Assembly (NCBI RefSeq): GCF_900475275.1
Contig: NZ_LS483364.1
Location: 620,001-684,000 of the forward strand
Length of the DNA: 64,000 nucleotides
Direction of reading: 5' to 3'
Source: Streptococcus sanguinis
GTDB taxonomy: Bacteria > Bacillota > Bacilli > Lactobacillales > Streptococcaceae
Part shown: positions 28,878 through 37,575 of the stretch, piece after piece
Layout of the letters: each line of letters begins with the position of its first letter
Numbering within the stretch: the first letter of the stretch is position 1
Position numbers and translations under genes: made by a program
Notes under the pieces: model-generated
The model's database searches: none
What the model saw: the letters and a program-made list of their open reading frames with translations, nothing else
Told to the model about the DNA's origin: nothing

Positions 28878-30506
28878 ATGAGCCAAGAAACAACAAGCCA
28901 GCAGCAGCAGATGCTGCGGGGAACTGCCTGGCTAACTGCCAGCAATTTTATCAGCCGTCTTCTGGGGGCCATCTATATCATTCCTTGGTATATTTGGATG
29001 GGTAAGCACGGCGCCGAGGCCAATGGCCTTTTTACTATGGGCTACAATATCTATGCCTGGTTTTTGCTGATTTCGACAGCCGGCGTGCCAGTGGCAGTGG
29101 CCAAGCAGGTAGCTAAGTACAATACCATTGACAAGGAAGAGCATAGCTTTACTCTCATTCGAGAGTTTCTCAAGTTTATGCTGCTTTTGGGAGCTGTCTT
29201 TGCAGTGATTATGTACCTGCTCTCACCAGTTTTCGCTTCTATGTCAGGCGGTGGTTCAGACTTGGTTCCAGTCATGCAGAGTCTGTCTCTGGCCGTTTTG
29301 ATATTCCCATCGATGAGTGTTATCCGAGGTTTTTTCCAAGGTTTTAACAATCTTAAGCCTTATGCCATCAGTCAGATTGCGGAGCAGGTCATTCGGGTTA
29401 TCTGGATGCTGCTGACAGCCTTTTTCATCATGAAAATCGGTTCTGGCAACTATGTAGAAGCGGTTACCCAGTCAACATTTGCAGCATTTATCGGTATGCT
29501 GGCTAGCATGGCTGTCTTAGCCTTCTATCTCTGGAAGACAGGGATGCTGACCTCCATCCTTCATAAGCCTGCCAATGCTGGGGAAATCAATGGCCGCGCC
29601 CTCCTTTGGGATACCATCCGAGAAGCCATTCCTTTCATTATCACAGGATCTGCCATTCAGCTTTTTCAGATTATTGACCAAGCTACCTTTATCCATGTCA
29701 TGGGCTGGATTAGCAAGTACAGCAAATCCGAGCTGCTGGTTCAGTTTGCCTACTTCTCAGCAAATCCTAATAAAATTACCATGATTTTAATTGCAGTGGC
29801 TACTTCTATCGGTGGTGTTGGGATTCCTCTCTTGACCGAGAACTATGTCAAAGGTGATTTCCGATCGGCTGCACGCTTGGTGCAGGACAATCTCAGCATG
29901 CTGATTTTCTTTATCTTGCCAGCAACCATTGGTGCTGTTTTGGTAGCGGAACCTCTATATACCGTTTTCTATGGTAAGCCAGACGGCTTAGCACTGGGAC
30001 TTTTCATCTTTGCTATGCTGCAGACCATTATCCTCAGTCTATATACGGTGTTGGCTCCGATGATTCAGGCCCTCTTCCAGAATAGAAAGGCGATTATTTA
30101 CTTCCTGTATGGAGTAGGAGTCAAGCTGGTGCTGCAAGTACCCTTGATTTATATTTTCAAAGCTTATGGACCTCTTCTTGCGACGACGATTGGTCTGATT
30201 ATCCCAATCCTGCTCATGTATCGGGAAATCCGTCAGGTAACTGGTCTGAATCCTAAGAACCTCTTTAAACGGAGTCTCCTGTCAGTGATTCTGACGGTTC
30301 TGATGACTATCTTTGTCTTGGTAGCAGAGCTTCTTATCGGTCTCTTCCTTCATCCTAGCGGCCGAGTTTCCAGCTTTGTCTATATAGCTCTGATTGGCGG
30401 TATCGGTCTTGCTGTCTATGGCGGTCTGGCGCTCAAAGTTCGCCTTATGGATCGCTTTATCGGTTCAAAAGCGGCTAGTCTGCGCCGACGCTTTCATATC
30501 TATTAA
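28878..30506 (+). CDS. MurJ/YtgP-type lipid II flippase (MATE/MOP superfamily)
   Basis: A 542-residue membrane protein with about 14 helices. The start GTAWLTASNFISRLLGAIYIIPWY and the ANGLFTMGYNIYAWFLLISTAGVPVAVAKQVAKYN segment are typical of YtgP, the Gram-positive MurJ that flips lipid II across the membrane. SLSVLIFPSMSVIRGFFQGFNNLKPYAISQIAEQ-like segments repeat the family motif. Other MOP members transport capsule repeat units, but location next to murE favours the peptidoglycan role. AGAGG precedes the ATG. Confidence 0.85.
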   Translation: MSQETTSQQQQMLRGTAWLTASNFISRLLGAIYIIPWYIWMGKHGAEANGLFTMGYNIYAWFLLISTAGVPVAVAKQVAKYNTIDKEEHSFTLIREFLKFMLLLGAVFAVIMYLLSPVFASMSGGGSDLVPVMQSLSLAVLIFPSMSVIRGFFQGFNNLKPYAISQIAEQVIRVIWMLLTAFFIMKIGSGNYVEAVTQSTFAAFIGMLASMAVLAFYLWKTGMLTSILHKPANAGEINGRALLWDTIREAIPFIITGSAIQLFQIIDQATFIHVMGWISKYSKSELLVQFAYFSANPNKITMILIAVATSIGGVGIPLLTENYVKGDFRSAARLVQDNLSMLIFFILPATIGAVLVAEPLYTVFYGKPDGLALGLFIFAMLQTIILSLYTVLAPMIQALFQNRKAIIYFLYGVGVKLVLQVPLIYIFKAYGPLLATTIGLIIPILLMYREIRQVTGLNPKNLFKRSLLSVILTVLMTIFVLVAELLIGLFLHPSGRVSSFVYIALIGGIGLAVYGGLALKVRLMDRFIGSKAASLRRRFHIY

Positions 30507-30530
30507 AAAGCCGCAGGGCTTTTTAATTTT
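30503..30530 (+). terminator. terminator of the flippase gene
   Basis: TTAAAAAGCC and GGCTTTTTAA form a ten-base-pair stem with a GCAG loop, overlapping the stop codon. Confidence 0.85.
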
Positions 30531-30558
30531 TAGATTTGTTTTTCTAAAACTTTAACAT

Positions 30559-30575
30559 TATAGTTTCAAACTATA
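30559..30575 (+). promoter_or_regulatory. MET-box (MetR/MtaR operator) before metB
   Basis: TATAGTTTCAAACTATA is a perfect 17-base palindrome identical to the streptococcal MET-box for the LysR-type methionine regulator (MetR/MtaR). It lies about 90 bases before the metB start. Confidence 0.85.
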
Positions 30576-30662
30576 GCTAGCTCTTGAAAAGAAAAAAGAA
30601 AAATGTTTTCAAAAGATGTTACAATAGAGGGTGAAATATTAGCGAAGGATTGGAAGGTTAAT

Positions 30663-31760
30663 ATGAGTAAGGACGTAAAATTAAATACACTACTGGCTCA
30701 GGCTGGGGTTAAAAAAGATGAAACAACTGGTGCTTTAACAACACCCCTGCATTTTTCAACGACCTACCAGCACCCTGAGTTTGGCCAGTCAACAGGTTAT
30801 GACTATACTCGAACCAAGAATCCAACGCGGGTTAGCTTGGAAGAGACTCTGGCTGCTATCGAAAGTGCAAATTATGCTCTAGCGACTAGTTCTGGTATGT
30901 CGGCTATTGTGCTGGCCTTTAGTGCCTTTCCGGTCGGCAGCAAGGTTTTGGCTGTTCGGGATCTCTATGGCGGATCTTTCCGTTGGTTTGCCCAAGCTGA
31001 AGCAGAAGGGCGTTTTGCCTTTAGCTATGCCAATACAGAAGAAGAACTTCTGAATAGTCTAACAGAGGATATAGATATTGTCTATATCGAGACACCGACC
31101 AATCCTCTTATGGTAGAGTTTGACATTGCCCGCATTTCCCAAGCGGCTCATGAGCGAGGAGCAGCTGTCATTGTGGACAATACCTTCTACAGTCCCATTT
31201 ATCAAAGACCGCTGGAGGATGGAGCTGATATTGTTCTGCACTCTGCAACCAAGTATCTGGGCGGGCACAATGATGTCTTGGCTGGAGCCATCATGACTAA
31301 TGATGCTGCTATTTATGACAAGCTATTCTATAACCTCAATACAACTGGGCCAGTCCTGTCTCCTTTTGACAGCTATCTGCTTTTGCGCGGTCTCAAGACA
31401 CTGGCTCTCCGTATGGAGCGCTCTACTCAGAATGCACAAGAAGTAGTCGCTTTTCTGAAAAAATCTTCTGCGGTAAAGGAAGTTCTCTATCCAGGAAAGG
31501 GTGGTATGATTTCCTTTAAAGTTGTGGACGAAGGGAAGATTCCTCATCTCCTAAATAGCCTGAAAGTCTTTACCTTTGCGGAAAGTTTGGGTGGAGTAGA
31601 GAGCTTGATTACCTATCCGACTACCCAGACTCACGCTGACATTCCAGTTGAAGTGCGTCATTCTTATGGCTTAACTGATGATTTGCTGCGCCTGTCGATT
31701 GGAATTGAGGATAGCCGAGATTTGGTAGACGATTTACGTGCAGCCTTGGAGAATGAATAA
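30663..31760 (+). CDS. metB: cystathionine gamma-synthase / trans-sulfuration PLP enzyme
   Basis: A 365-residue Cys/Met metabolism PLP enzyme. Substrate-loop motif YDYTRTKNPTR and PLP lysine motif LHSATKYLGGHNDVLAG are clear; SLGGVESLITYPTTQTHA is the C-terminal family motif. It condenses an activated homoserine with cysteine to give cystathionine, and some homologues also act as lyases. The frame is open 20 codons upstream, but GGAAGG before ATG 30663 and homologue length favour this start. It is followed at once by patB, the pneumococcal metB-patB order. Confidence 0.88.
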   Translation: MSKDVKLNTLLAQAGVKKDETTGALTTPLHFSTTYQHPEFGQSTGYDYTRTKNPTRVSLEETLAAIESANYALATSSGMSAIVLAFSAFPVGSKVLAVRDLYGGSFRWFAQAEAEGRFAFSYANTEEELLNSLTEDIDIVYIETPTNPLMVEFDIARISQAAHERGAAVIVDNTFYSPIYQRPLEDGADIVLHSATKYLGGHNDVLAGAIMTNDAAIYDKLFYNLNTTGPVLSPFDSYLLLRGLKTLALRMERSTQNAQEVVAFLKKSSAVKEVLYPGKGGMISFKVVDEGKIPHLLNSLKVFTFAESLGGVESLITYPTTQTHADIPVEVRHSYGLTDDLLRLSIGIEDSRDLVDDLRAALENE

Positions 31761-31761
31761 T

Positions 31762-32928
31762 ATGGGAAGATATAATTTTGAAAAAGCCCCCTGTCGTGTA
31801 GGGCATCATACTTATAAATGGAAAGAAGTGGAGAAGGACAAAGAAGTTCTGCCAGCCTGGATTGCAGATATGGATTTTGAAGTCCTGCCTGAAATCCAGC
31901 AAGCTGTTCATGACTATGCTAATCAGCTAGTTTATGGCTATACCTATGCCAGTGAAGAGCTGATTAATGCCGTGCTAGATTGGGAGCGGGATGAGCACGA
32001 CTATACGTTTGATAGGGAAGCCTTGGTATTTATAGAAGGAGTTGTTCCTGCTATTTCGACAGCTATCCAAGCCTTTACCAAGGAAGGTGATGCCGTTCTA
32101 ATCAACACTCCTGTTTACCCACCTTTTGCCCGCAGTGTCAAGCTCAATAATCGTCAGCTTATTACCAATTCTTTGATAGAGCAGGATGGTCTCTTTCAGA
32201 TTGACTTTGAGCAGTTGGAGCGGGACATTGCAGACAATGAAGTCAAGATTTATGTTCTTTGCAATCCGCACAATCCCGGAGGTCGAGTTTGGGAACGGGA
32301 AGTGTTAGAGAAAATTGGCCGCCTCTGCCAAAAGTATGGCGTCCTCTTGGTCTCAGACGAAATCCATCAAGATTTGACGCTGTTTGGTCATGAACATCAG
32401 TCTTTTAATACTGTTTCGCCTGACTTTAAGGACTTTAGCCTGATTTTAGCCAGTGCGACTAAGACCTTTAATATTGCTGGAACCAAAAATTCCTATGCTG
32501 TGATTGAGAATCCTAGCTTGCGGCATCAGTTTAAAAAACGCCAGCTGGCCAATAACCAGCATGAAATTCCTGGTCTTGGATTTTTAGCGACAGAAGCAGC
32601 CTATCGATACGGTTGGTCTTGGTTGATGGAGCTCAAGGAAGTTCTTGAGAAGAATGTGAATTTTGTGGTTGATTATTTTGCCAAGGAAGCACCTCGCGTA
32701 CGGGTCATGAAGCCTCAAGGGACCTATCTGATTTGGCTGGACTTTTCAGATTATGGCCTGACAGATGACCAGCTCTTCCAGCTGCTGCGAGAAGAGGCAA
32801 AGGTCGTCCTGAATCGAGGAAGTGATTTTGGTCAAGAAGGTAAAGGTCATGCTCGCCTAAATGTTGCTGCTCCAGAGACCATGGTTGAAGAAATCTGCTC
32901 CCGTATTGCAGAGGTATTGCCAAAATAA
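31762..32928 (+). CDS. patB: MalY/PatB-family cystathionine beta-lyase
   Basis: A 388-residue fold-type I aminotransferase-like C-S lyase that splits cystathionine to homocysteine, pyruvate and ammonia. It can also release H2S from cysteine. Visible landmarks are PAWIADMDFEV, YGYTYASEELINAV, LCNPHNPGGRVW and the PLP lysine motif ASATKTFNIAGTK. The C-terminus has GTYLIWLDFSDYG. The start at 31762 is one base past the metB stop; the longer in-frame start inside metB is unlikely. The two genes share the MET-box-controlled promoter region. Confidence 0.9.
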   Translation: MGRYNFEKAPCRVGHHTYKWKEVEKDKEVLPAWIADMDFEVLPEIQQAVHDYANQLVYGYTYASEELINAVLDWERDEHDYTFDREALVFIEGVVPAISTAIQAFTKEGDAVLINTPVYPPFARSVKLNNRQLITNSLIEQDGLFQIDFEQLERDIADNEVKIYVLCNPHNPGGRVWEREVLEKIGRLCQKYGVLLVSDEIHQDLTLFGHEHQSFNTVSPDFKDFSLILASATKTFNIAGTKNSYAVIENPSLRHQFKKRQLANNQHEIPGLGFLATEAAYRYGWSWLMELKEVLEKNVNFVVDYFAKEAPRVRVMKPQGTYLIWLDFSDYGLTDDQLFQLLREEAKVVLNRGSDFGQEGKGHARLNVAAPETMVEEICSRIAEVLPK

Positions 32929-32969
32929 ATCAAAAATTTTTTGAAATTTGTTTCAAGCGAGAAAAATGA

Positions 32970-32998
32970 TTGACAATCCTTTGAAAGAGGAGTATAGT
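32970..32998 (+). promoter_or_regulatory. strong promoter feeding the M-box leader
   Basis: TTGACA (32970-32975) and TATAGT (32993-32998) are separated by 17 bases, placing the transcript start at about 33005, just before the riboswitch. Confidence 0.85.
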
Positions 32999-33009
32999 AA
33001 TAGTGGAAA

Positions 33010-33168
33010 ATCGGTAGGTGAGGCTACCATAAGGATACGGATGACTACCGCAAAGCAGTGGAGACACTACTCGTTGGTTAACAGTCCTGATCGCCAAGGT
33101 CAAGACTAAGCTCATTTCATCGCCTTATGGAGTTAAAGCTTGAACGGTGAATGCTTGCTTTATCTGTG
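33010..33168 (+). promoter_or_regulatory. M-box (ykoK) magnesium riboswitch
   Basis: The 5' part TAGGTGAGGCTACC followed by GGATACGG, the middle AGTGGAGACACTAC and TTGGTTAACAG, and the 3' part GCCTTATGGAGTTAAAGC match the B. subtilis mgtE M-box segments (UAGGUGAGGCUCC, GAUACG, AAUGGGUCAACAG, GCCAUACAGUGCUAAAGC) in the same order. The M-box binds Mg2+ and terminates transcription when Mg2+ is plentiful. A terminator follows at 33207. The pairing of the outermost stem was not resolved by eye. Confidence 0.82.
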
Positions 33169-33206
33169 CTTAAAACAATGAAGCAAATAACCTGACATGC
33201 AAACAA

Positions 33207-33238
33207 CCCTGCTGAGAAATTGGCAGGGTATTCTTTTT
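33207..33238 (+). terminator. expression-platform terminator of the M-box
   Basis: CCCTGC (33207-33212) pairs with GCAGGG (33223-33228) and a T-rich run follows, 72 bases before the next start codon. Confidence 0.8.
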
Positions 33239-33309
33239 TGCTGAAAATATTTCAAGAGAGTAAATAGTTGATTGGCCTGCCTCTTAAGAAAAAAGAAGGA
33301 GGAGGAATA

Positions 33310-33921
33310 ATGAAATTTTGGTATTCTAGTACCAGTCCTTTTGCGCGTAAAGTATATGTTACAATTTTACACCATCATTTAGAGGAGCAAGTGGATATTC
33401 AGAAAGTTCAGGTGGCTTTTGATAGAAATTCACCGCACAATCAAGATAATCCTTTAGGTAGAATTCCTGCTTTTCAAGCTTCCAGTGGAGAATGGCTATA
33501 TGGTAGTGATTTAATTTCTCAATATTTAGACGAACTAGGTCAGGAAGTCTCACTTTTCCCCAATGGAATGGATAAATGGCATGTTTTAAATATACTGTCC
33601 ATTGCTGAAGGAATTTTGGAAAATACAATGCCGATTGTTGCGGAAAAATTTTTCCATGAAAAAGAACATTGGTGGAAAGACAGACATCAGCAAATTGAAG
33701 AGAGAAATATACGGAGTTTGTCTTTGTTAGAGAAACTGGCTACTGAGCAGGGGCTCTCTTTAAATATTGCAACAATCCAAGTAGTTGCTCTTGTAGATTG
33801 GTGGAATCTACGTGAAGAAGTTATTGGATTTTCTTTGAAAGAAAATTTTCCAGAATTGCAAGATTGGACACAGAAGATGAATGCCACTTTTGATGTCTTG
33901 CGGGCTTCATGGGACTTTTAA
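33310..33921 (+). CDS. glutathione S-transferase-like protein
   Basis: A 203-residue cytoplasmic protein. The thioredoxin-like N-terminal domain starts MKFWYSSTSPFARKVYV, with Ser and Pro at the usual GST positions, and continues NPLGRIPAFQASSGEWLYGSDLISQYLD. A helical C-terminal domain covers about residues 90-203. Such proteins conjugate or reduce small electrophiles or act as glutathionyl carriers; streptococci often import glutathione. GGAGGAGG lies ten bases before ATG 33310. It sits between the M-box and mgtA, so it may be expressed under low Mg2+, an unusual place for a GST. Confidence 0.82.
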   Translation: MKFWYSSTSPFARKVYVTILHHHLEEQVDIQKVQVAFDRNSPHNQDNPLGRIPAFQASSGEWLYGSDLISQYLDELGQEVSLFPNGMDKWHVLNILSIAEGILENTMPIVAEKFFHEKEHWWKDRHQQIEERNIRSLSLLEKLATEQGLSLNIATIQVVALVDWWNLREEVIGFSLKENFPELQDWTQKMNATFDVLRASWDF

Positions 33922-33954
33922 TTTTTTTTTATAAATTAAGAAAGGAGACACGCG

Positions 33955-34026
33955 ATGCAAATTGACGATTATCCGGAACCGCACATACACAGCCAATCGC
34001 TGATTTGTGTCGTTCTGTCCTCATAA
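33955..34026 (+). CDS. candidate mgtA leader peptide, acidic and proline-rich
   Basis: ATG 33955 with GAAAGGAG ten bases upstream opens a 23-residue frame beginning MQIDDYPEPHIHSQ and ending at 34026. It lies 53 bases before mgtA and overlaps the 5' arm of a long hairpin. Short Asp/Glu/Pro-rich leaders such as enterobacterial MgtL sense low Mg2+ by destabilising the translating ribosome; the DDYPEP run here is of that type. No homologue is known to me, so this is inferred from position, Shine-Dalgarno, composition and structure. Confidence 0.6.
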   Translation: MQIDDYPEPHIHSQSLICVVLSS

Positions 34027-34065
34027 AGTGATTGGTCCCTGTGTATGAAAATTATCAATCATACA
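33984..34065 (+). promoter_or_regulatory. mutually exclusive hairpins in the mgtA leader
   Basis: Hairpin A: CATACACAG (33984-33992) pairs with CTGTGTATG (34039-34047), and CCAATCGCT (33993-34001) with AGTGATTGG (34027-34035; one G-T). This gives an 18-pair stem with a three-base bulge. Hairpin B: TGTATGA (34042-34048) pairs with TCATACA (34059-34065), three bases before the mgtA Shine-Dalgarno AAGGAG. Both need 34042-34047, so they exclude each other. A ribosome on the leader ORF would melt A and allow B. Confidence 0.65.
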
Positions 34066-34079
34066 TCAAGGAGAAACCA

Positions 34080-36740
34080 ATGAAAACAGTAAAAGAAAGA
34101 TTAGTTGCTGCTCTGCAGCTTCCTGTAAAAGAAACTCTGGCATTTTACAAGAGTTCCTTTCGCGGCCTGACAGAAGAGCAGGTCGAAGAAAATCGTGACC
34201 TCTATGGTGAAAATATCATCACAAAGGGTCAGGAAGACTCTATTCTAAAGAAAATTTACGAGTCTATCATTAACCCCTTTACAGTCATCCTATTGGTGAT
34301 TGCCCTAGTGTCTTTAGTGACCAATGTTTGGCTGGCTAAGCCTGGTGAGGAAGATCCGACAACTTCCATCATCATTGTTGTTCTGGTGCTGATTTCTGGA
34401 GGCATTCGTTTTGTTCAGGAATTGCGGAGTGACCGCGCTGCTAGCAATCTGTCTCGGTTGATTGTCAACACTGCTACGGTTATCCGTGAAGGAGCAGAGC
34501 AGGAACTGCCGATTGATGAGCTTGTTGTAGGAGATATCATCAAGCTTAGTGCCGGAGACATGATTCCTGCAGATGTGCTGCTACTGGATTCGCGTGATTT
34601 CTTTGTTCAGCAGTCCGGCCTGACAGGGGAAAGTGATGCAGTAGAAAAGGTCTGTTTGGCCAAGTCAGATGAACAAAATCTCGATAGCCTTTTAGAAACA
34701 GAGTCGCTAGCCTTTATGGGAACCAATGTTATTTCCGGAAGAGCTACGGCTCTAGTGCTGGTGGTTGGTGATGAGACCATGATGGGAGCCATTGAGCAGA
34801 CACTGAACACCTACGATGAGCTAACCTCTTTTGAGCGCGAGATGAATAGCATTTCCTGGCTCTTGATTCGTCTGATGCTCGTCATGGTGCCGGTCGTGTT
34901 CTTCATCAACGGTTTGACAGATGGCGACTGGCTGGAAGCAGGTGTCTTTGCCCTCAGCGTTGGGGTCGGCCTGACTCCAGAAATGCTGCCTATGATTATC
35001 ACAGCGAGCCTGGCTAAAGGTTCCATTATTATGGCTCAGGAAAAGGTCGTGATTAAGAAGCTGAACGCTATTCAGGATCTAGGAGCTATTGATATCCTTT
35101 GTACGGATAAGACAGGCACACTGACTCAAGACGAGATTGTGTTAGAATACCCGCTGGATATTCATGGTGATTTGGACTTAGCAGTGCTCCGTCGTGCCTT
35201 TCTCAATTCCTACTATCAAACTGGTCTCAAAAACCTCATGGATCGAGCTATTATCAACCGGACGGAGAAAGAAGCAGAAAAGCATGAGATTGTCCGTAAT
35301 CTAGACCAAACCTTTAAGAAAATTGATGAACTGCCCTTTGATTTCGAGCGTCGTCGTATGAGCGTTATCGTTAAGGATGATGAGGATGTTATCAGCATGG
35401 TGACCAAGGGGGCCTTGGAGGAAATGCTGGCTATCTCTAGCCATGTAGAATACAAGAACCGCATTACGGAATTGACTGAGGAGATTCGTCAGGAAATCCT
35501 TGCGGAAGTGGCTCAACTCAATGAGCAAGGGCTGCGAGTGCTTGGTGTTAGCTACAAGTCAGACTTAGAAGAAGATTACGACTATGAAGTCAAGGATGAA
35601 TCTAACATGATTTTGACGGGCTATCTGGCCTTTCTAGATCCACCTAAGTCATCTGCGGCTCCAGCTATTGAAACCTTGGCTGAGTACGGCGTTGCTACTA
35701 AGATTTTGACCGGTGATAATGATAAGGTGACCCAGACAGTTTGTGAAAAGGTTGGGTTAGATGTAGATAATATCTTACTAGGTGTAGAGGTGGATGCCTT
35801 ATCTGATGAAGAATTGAGTCAGGCAGTGGAGCATACAACGGTTTTTGCCAAGCTCTCACCTGACCAAAAAGCTCGGATCATTCTCCAACTCAAGGCTAAT
35901 GGCCACAAGGTTGGCTACATGGGTGATGGTATCAATGATGCACCTTCTATGAAGGTAGCAGATGTGGGTATTTCTGTTGATACAGCTGTCGATATTGCCA
36001 AGGAAACAGCAGATGTCATTCTGCTGGACAAGGACCTTATGGTTCTGGAGAAAGGGCTGGTAGAAGGGCGCAAGGTCTATGCCAACATGACCAAGTACAT
36101 TAAGATGACGGTCAGTTCCAATTTTGGGAATATCTTTTCTCTCCTCTTTGCCAGTATCTTTTTGCCATTTCTTCCTATGGCACCAGTTCATCTGATTGTC
36201 CTCAATCTAGTTTATGACTTGTCTTGTATAGCTCTGCCCTTCGATAACGTTGACAGTGAATTTCTCAAGAAACCACGGATTTGGTCTGCTAACTCTATTA
36301 CCCGCTTTATGGCTTGGATTGGTCCTATCTCATCCGTTTTTGATGTTTTGACCTATTTGTTGCTCTACTTTATTATCGTACCTATGATAACAGGTGGCAA
36401 CTATCAAGCTGGCACTGAACAGGCGGCGACCTTTATCACTCTTTTTCAAACAGGCTGGTTCGTTGAGTCCATATGGACCCAGACCATGGTTATCTACATG
36501 CTGCGCTCACCTAAGCTGCCATTTGTGCAAAGCCGTCCTGCTTTGTCTGTCATTGTGACGACCATTGCAGCAGCCCTCTTTGTTACTTCCCTGCCATACA
36601 GCCTCTTTGCGTCAGTTCTGAAGACAGCTCCGCTAAATGGCACTTATTTCCTTTTCCTCCTCTTGATTATTGCGCTTTATATGGTTTGTGTAACCCTTGT
36701 TAAACACCTTTATATCAAGCGCTATAGAGAATGGCTGTAA
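34080..36740 (+). CDS. mgtA: magnesium-translocating P-type ATPase
   Basis: An 886-residue P3B-type ATPase. The actuator TGES is at 182-185 and the phosphorylated Asp343 lies in DKTGTLT. GLTPEMLPMI (297-306) is the signature of MgtA/MgtB Mg2+ importers, and MGDGINDAPSMKVADVGIS is the hinge motif. About ten membrane helices are predicted. It imports Mg2+ into the cytoplasm. A TTG-started extension from 34032 lies in the leader hairpin and is unlikely; AAGGAG at 34068-34073 fits ATG 34080. It is governed by the M-box upstream and probably by the leader peptide. Calcium or manganese specificity cannot be fully excluded. Confidence 0.9.
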   Translation: MKTVKERLVAALQLPVKETLAFYKSSFRGLTEEQVEENRDLYGENIITKGQEDSILKKIYESIINPFTVILLVIALVSLVTNVWLAKPGEEDPTTSIIIVVLVLISGGIRFVQELRSDRAASNLSRLIVNTATVIREGAEQELPIDELVVGDIIKLSAGDMIPADVLLLDSRDFFVQQSGLTGESDAVEKVCLAKSDEQNLDSLLETESLAFMGTNVISGRATALVLVVGDETMMGAIEQTLNTYDELTSFEREMNSISWLLIRLMLVMVPVVFFINGLTDGDWLEAGVFALSVGVGLTPEMLPMIITASLAKGSIIMAQEKVVIKKLNAIQDLGAIDILCTDKTGTLTQDEIVLEYPLDIHGDLDLAVLRRAFLNSYYQTGLKNLMDRAIINRTEKEAEKHEIVRNLDQTFKKIDELPFDFERRRMSVIVKDDEDVISMVTKGALEEMLAISSHVEYKNRITELTEEIRQEILAEVAQLNEQGLRVLGVSYKSDLEEDYDYEVKDESNMILTGYLAFLDPPKSSAAPAIETLAEYGVATKILTGDNDKVTQTVCEKVGLDVDNILLGVEVDALSDEELSQAVEHTTVFAKLSPDQKARIILQLKANGHKVGYMGDGINDAPSMKVADVGISVDTAVDIAKETADVILLDKDLMVLEKGLVEGRKVYANMTKYIKMTVSSNFGNIFSLLFASIFLPFLPMAPVHLIVLNLVYDLSCIALPFDNVDSEFLKKPRIWSANSITRFMAWIGPISSVFDVLTYLLLYFIIVPMITGGNYQAGTEQAATFITLFQTGWFVESIWTQTMVIYMLRSPKLPFVQSRPALSVIVTTIAAALFVTSLPYSLFASVLKTAPLNGTYFLFLLLIIALYMVCVTLVKHLYIKRYREWL

Positions 36741-36756
36741 GGTGAAGAAAATCTTT

Positions 36757-36796
36757 GAAAAGGCTTGCTTATGGCAAGCCTTTTCACACTTTTTTT
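36757..36796 (+). terminator. terminator of mgtA
   Basis: GAAAAGGCTTGC (36757-36768) and GCAAGCCTTTTC (36774-36785) form a perfect 12-base-pair stem, followed by a T-run. Confidence 0.9.
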
Positions 36797-36837
36797 GATA
36801 TAATAAGAAGAATAAATTGAAAGAAGGAAATCCAATC

Positions 36838-37467
36838 ATGGGAAAACTTGAAGTTATCGCTCATCCACTTATTCAGCATAAATTGTCTATCTTGCGTCGT
36901 ACAGATACCTCTACCAAGGCTTTTCGTGAATTAGTTGATGAAATCGCAATGCTCATGGGATATGAGGTTTTGCGCGATTTACCACTTGAAGATGTAGAAA
37001 TTGAAACACCGATTACGAAAACAGTTCAAAAGCAGATTGCAGGGAAAAAATTAGCTATTGTACCAATTCTGCGGGCTGGTATTGGCATGGTGGATGGACT
37101 TCTGAGCTTGGTTCCAGCAGCTAAAGTTGGGCATATCGGAATGTACCGTGATGAAGAAACCCTGAAGCCGGTTGAATATTTGGTTAAGCTGCCAGAAGAT
37201 ATTGACCAACGTCAAATTTTCGTTGTTGATCCAATGTTGGCTACGGGTGGTTCTGCTATCTTGGCTGTGGATTCTCTGAAGAAACGTGGTGCTAGCCACA
37301 TTACATTTGTCTGCTTGGTTTCTGCGCCTGAAGGAGTAAAAGCCTTGCAGGAAGCTCATCCAGATGTTGATATTTTCACAGCTGCGCTGGATGACCATCT
37401 CAATGACCATGGTTATATCGTACCAGGACTGGGAGATGCAGGAGATCGTCTTTTCGGAACCAAGTAA
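36838..37467 (+). CDS. upp: uracil phosphoribosyltransferase
   Basis: A 209-residue cytoplasmic salvage enzyme that makes UMP from uracil and PRPP. The PRPP-binding loop [10 protein letters not shown] is at residues 131-140. The uracil-binding C-terminus ([19 protein letters not shown]) is complete. A longer frame begins at 36817, but its first ATG overlaps the Shine-Dalgarno GAAGGAAA; ATG 36838 gives the standard MGKLEVI start. Located just before clpP, the usual mitis-group order. Confidence 0.96.
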   Translation: MGKLEVIAHPLIQHKLSILRRTDTSTKAFRELVDEIAMLMGYEVLRDLPLEDVEIETPITKTVQKQIAGKKLAIVPILRAGIGMVDGLLSLVPAAKVGHIGMYRDEETLKPVEYLVKLPEDIDQRQIFVVDPMLATGGSAILAVDSLKKRGASHITFVCLVSAPEGVKALQEAHPDVDIFTAALDDHLNDHGYIVPGLGDAGDRLFGTK

Positions 37468-37476
37468 AAGTTTATA

Positions 37477-37506
37477 TTTGACCTTTTTTGACCAAAAGGA
37501 TATAAT
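37477..37506 (+). promoter_or_regulatory. clpP promoter with CtsR operator
   Basis: TTTGACCTTTTTTGACC (37477-37493) is the exact reverse complement of the CtsR heptamer repeat GGTCAAA-N3-GGTCAAA. The -35 TTGACC (37478-37483) lies inside it and TATAAT (37501-37506) follows 17 bases later, so CtsR binding would block the promoter until heat or protein stress. Confidence 0.92.
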
Positions 37507-37575
37507 AGTCTCGTAATTTGAAATTCTATTCCCCTAGTTTGATAGAAAAATTTAAAAAGAGAAAGAGAGAAAACT

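Noticed and set aside
30531-30662. T-box or SAM riboswitch before metB
   Set aside because: The 130-base leader is too short and contains only the MET-box palindrome; no T-box sequence or terminator pair is present.
33010-33168. yybP-ykoY manganese riboswitch, considered because pneumococcal P-type ATPase genes can have one
   Set aside because: The conserved segments in order (TAGGTGAGGCTACC, GATACG, GTTAAAGC) match the M-box; no yybP-type core was found.
34032-34079. TTG-initiated extension of mgtA
   Set aside because: It lies in the leader hairpin and lacks a Shine-Dalgarno; ATG 34080 has AAGGAG at proper spacing.
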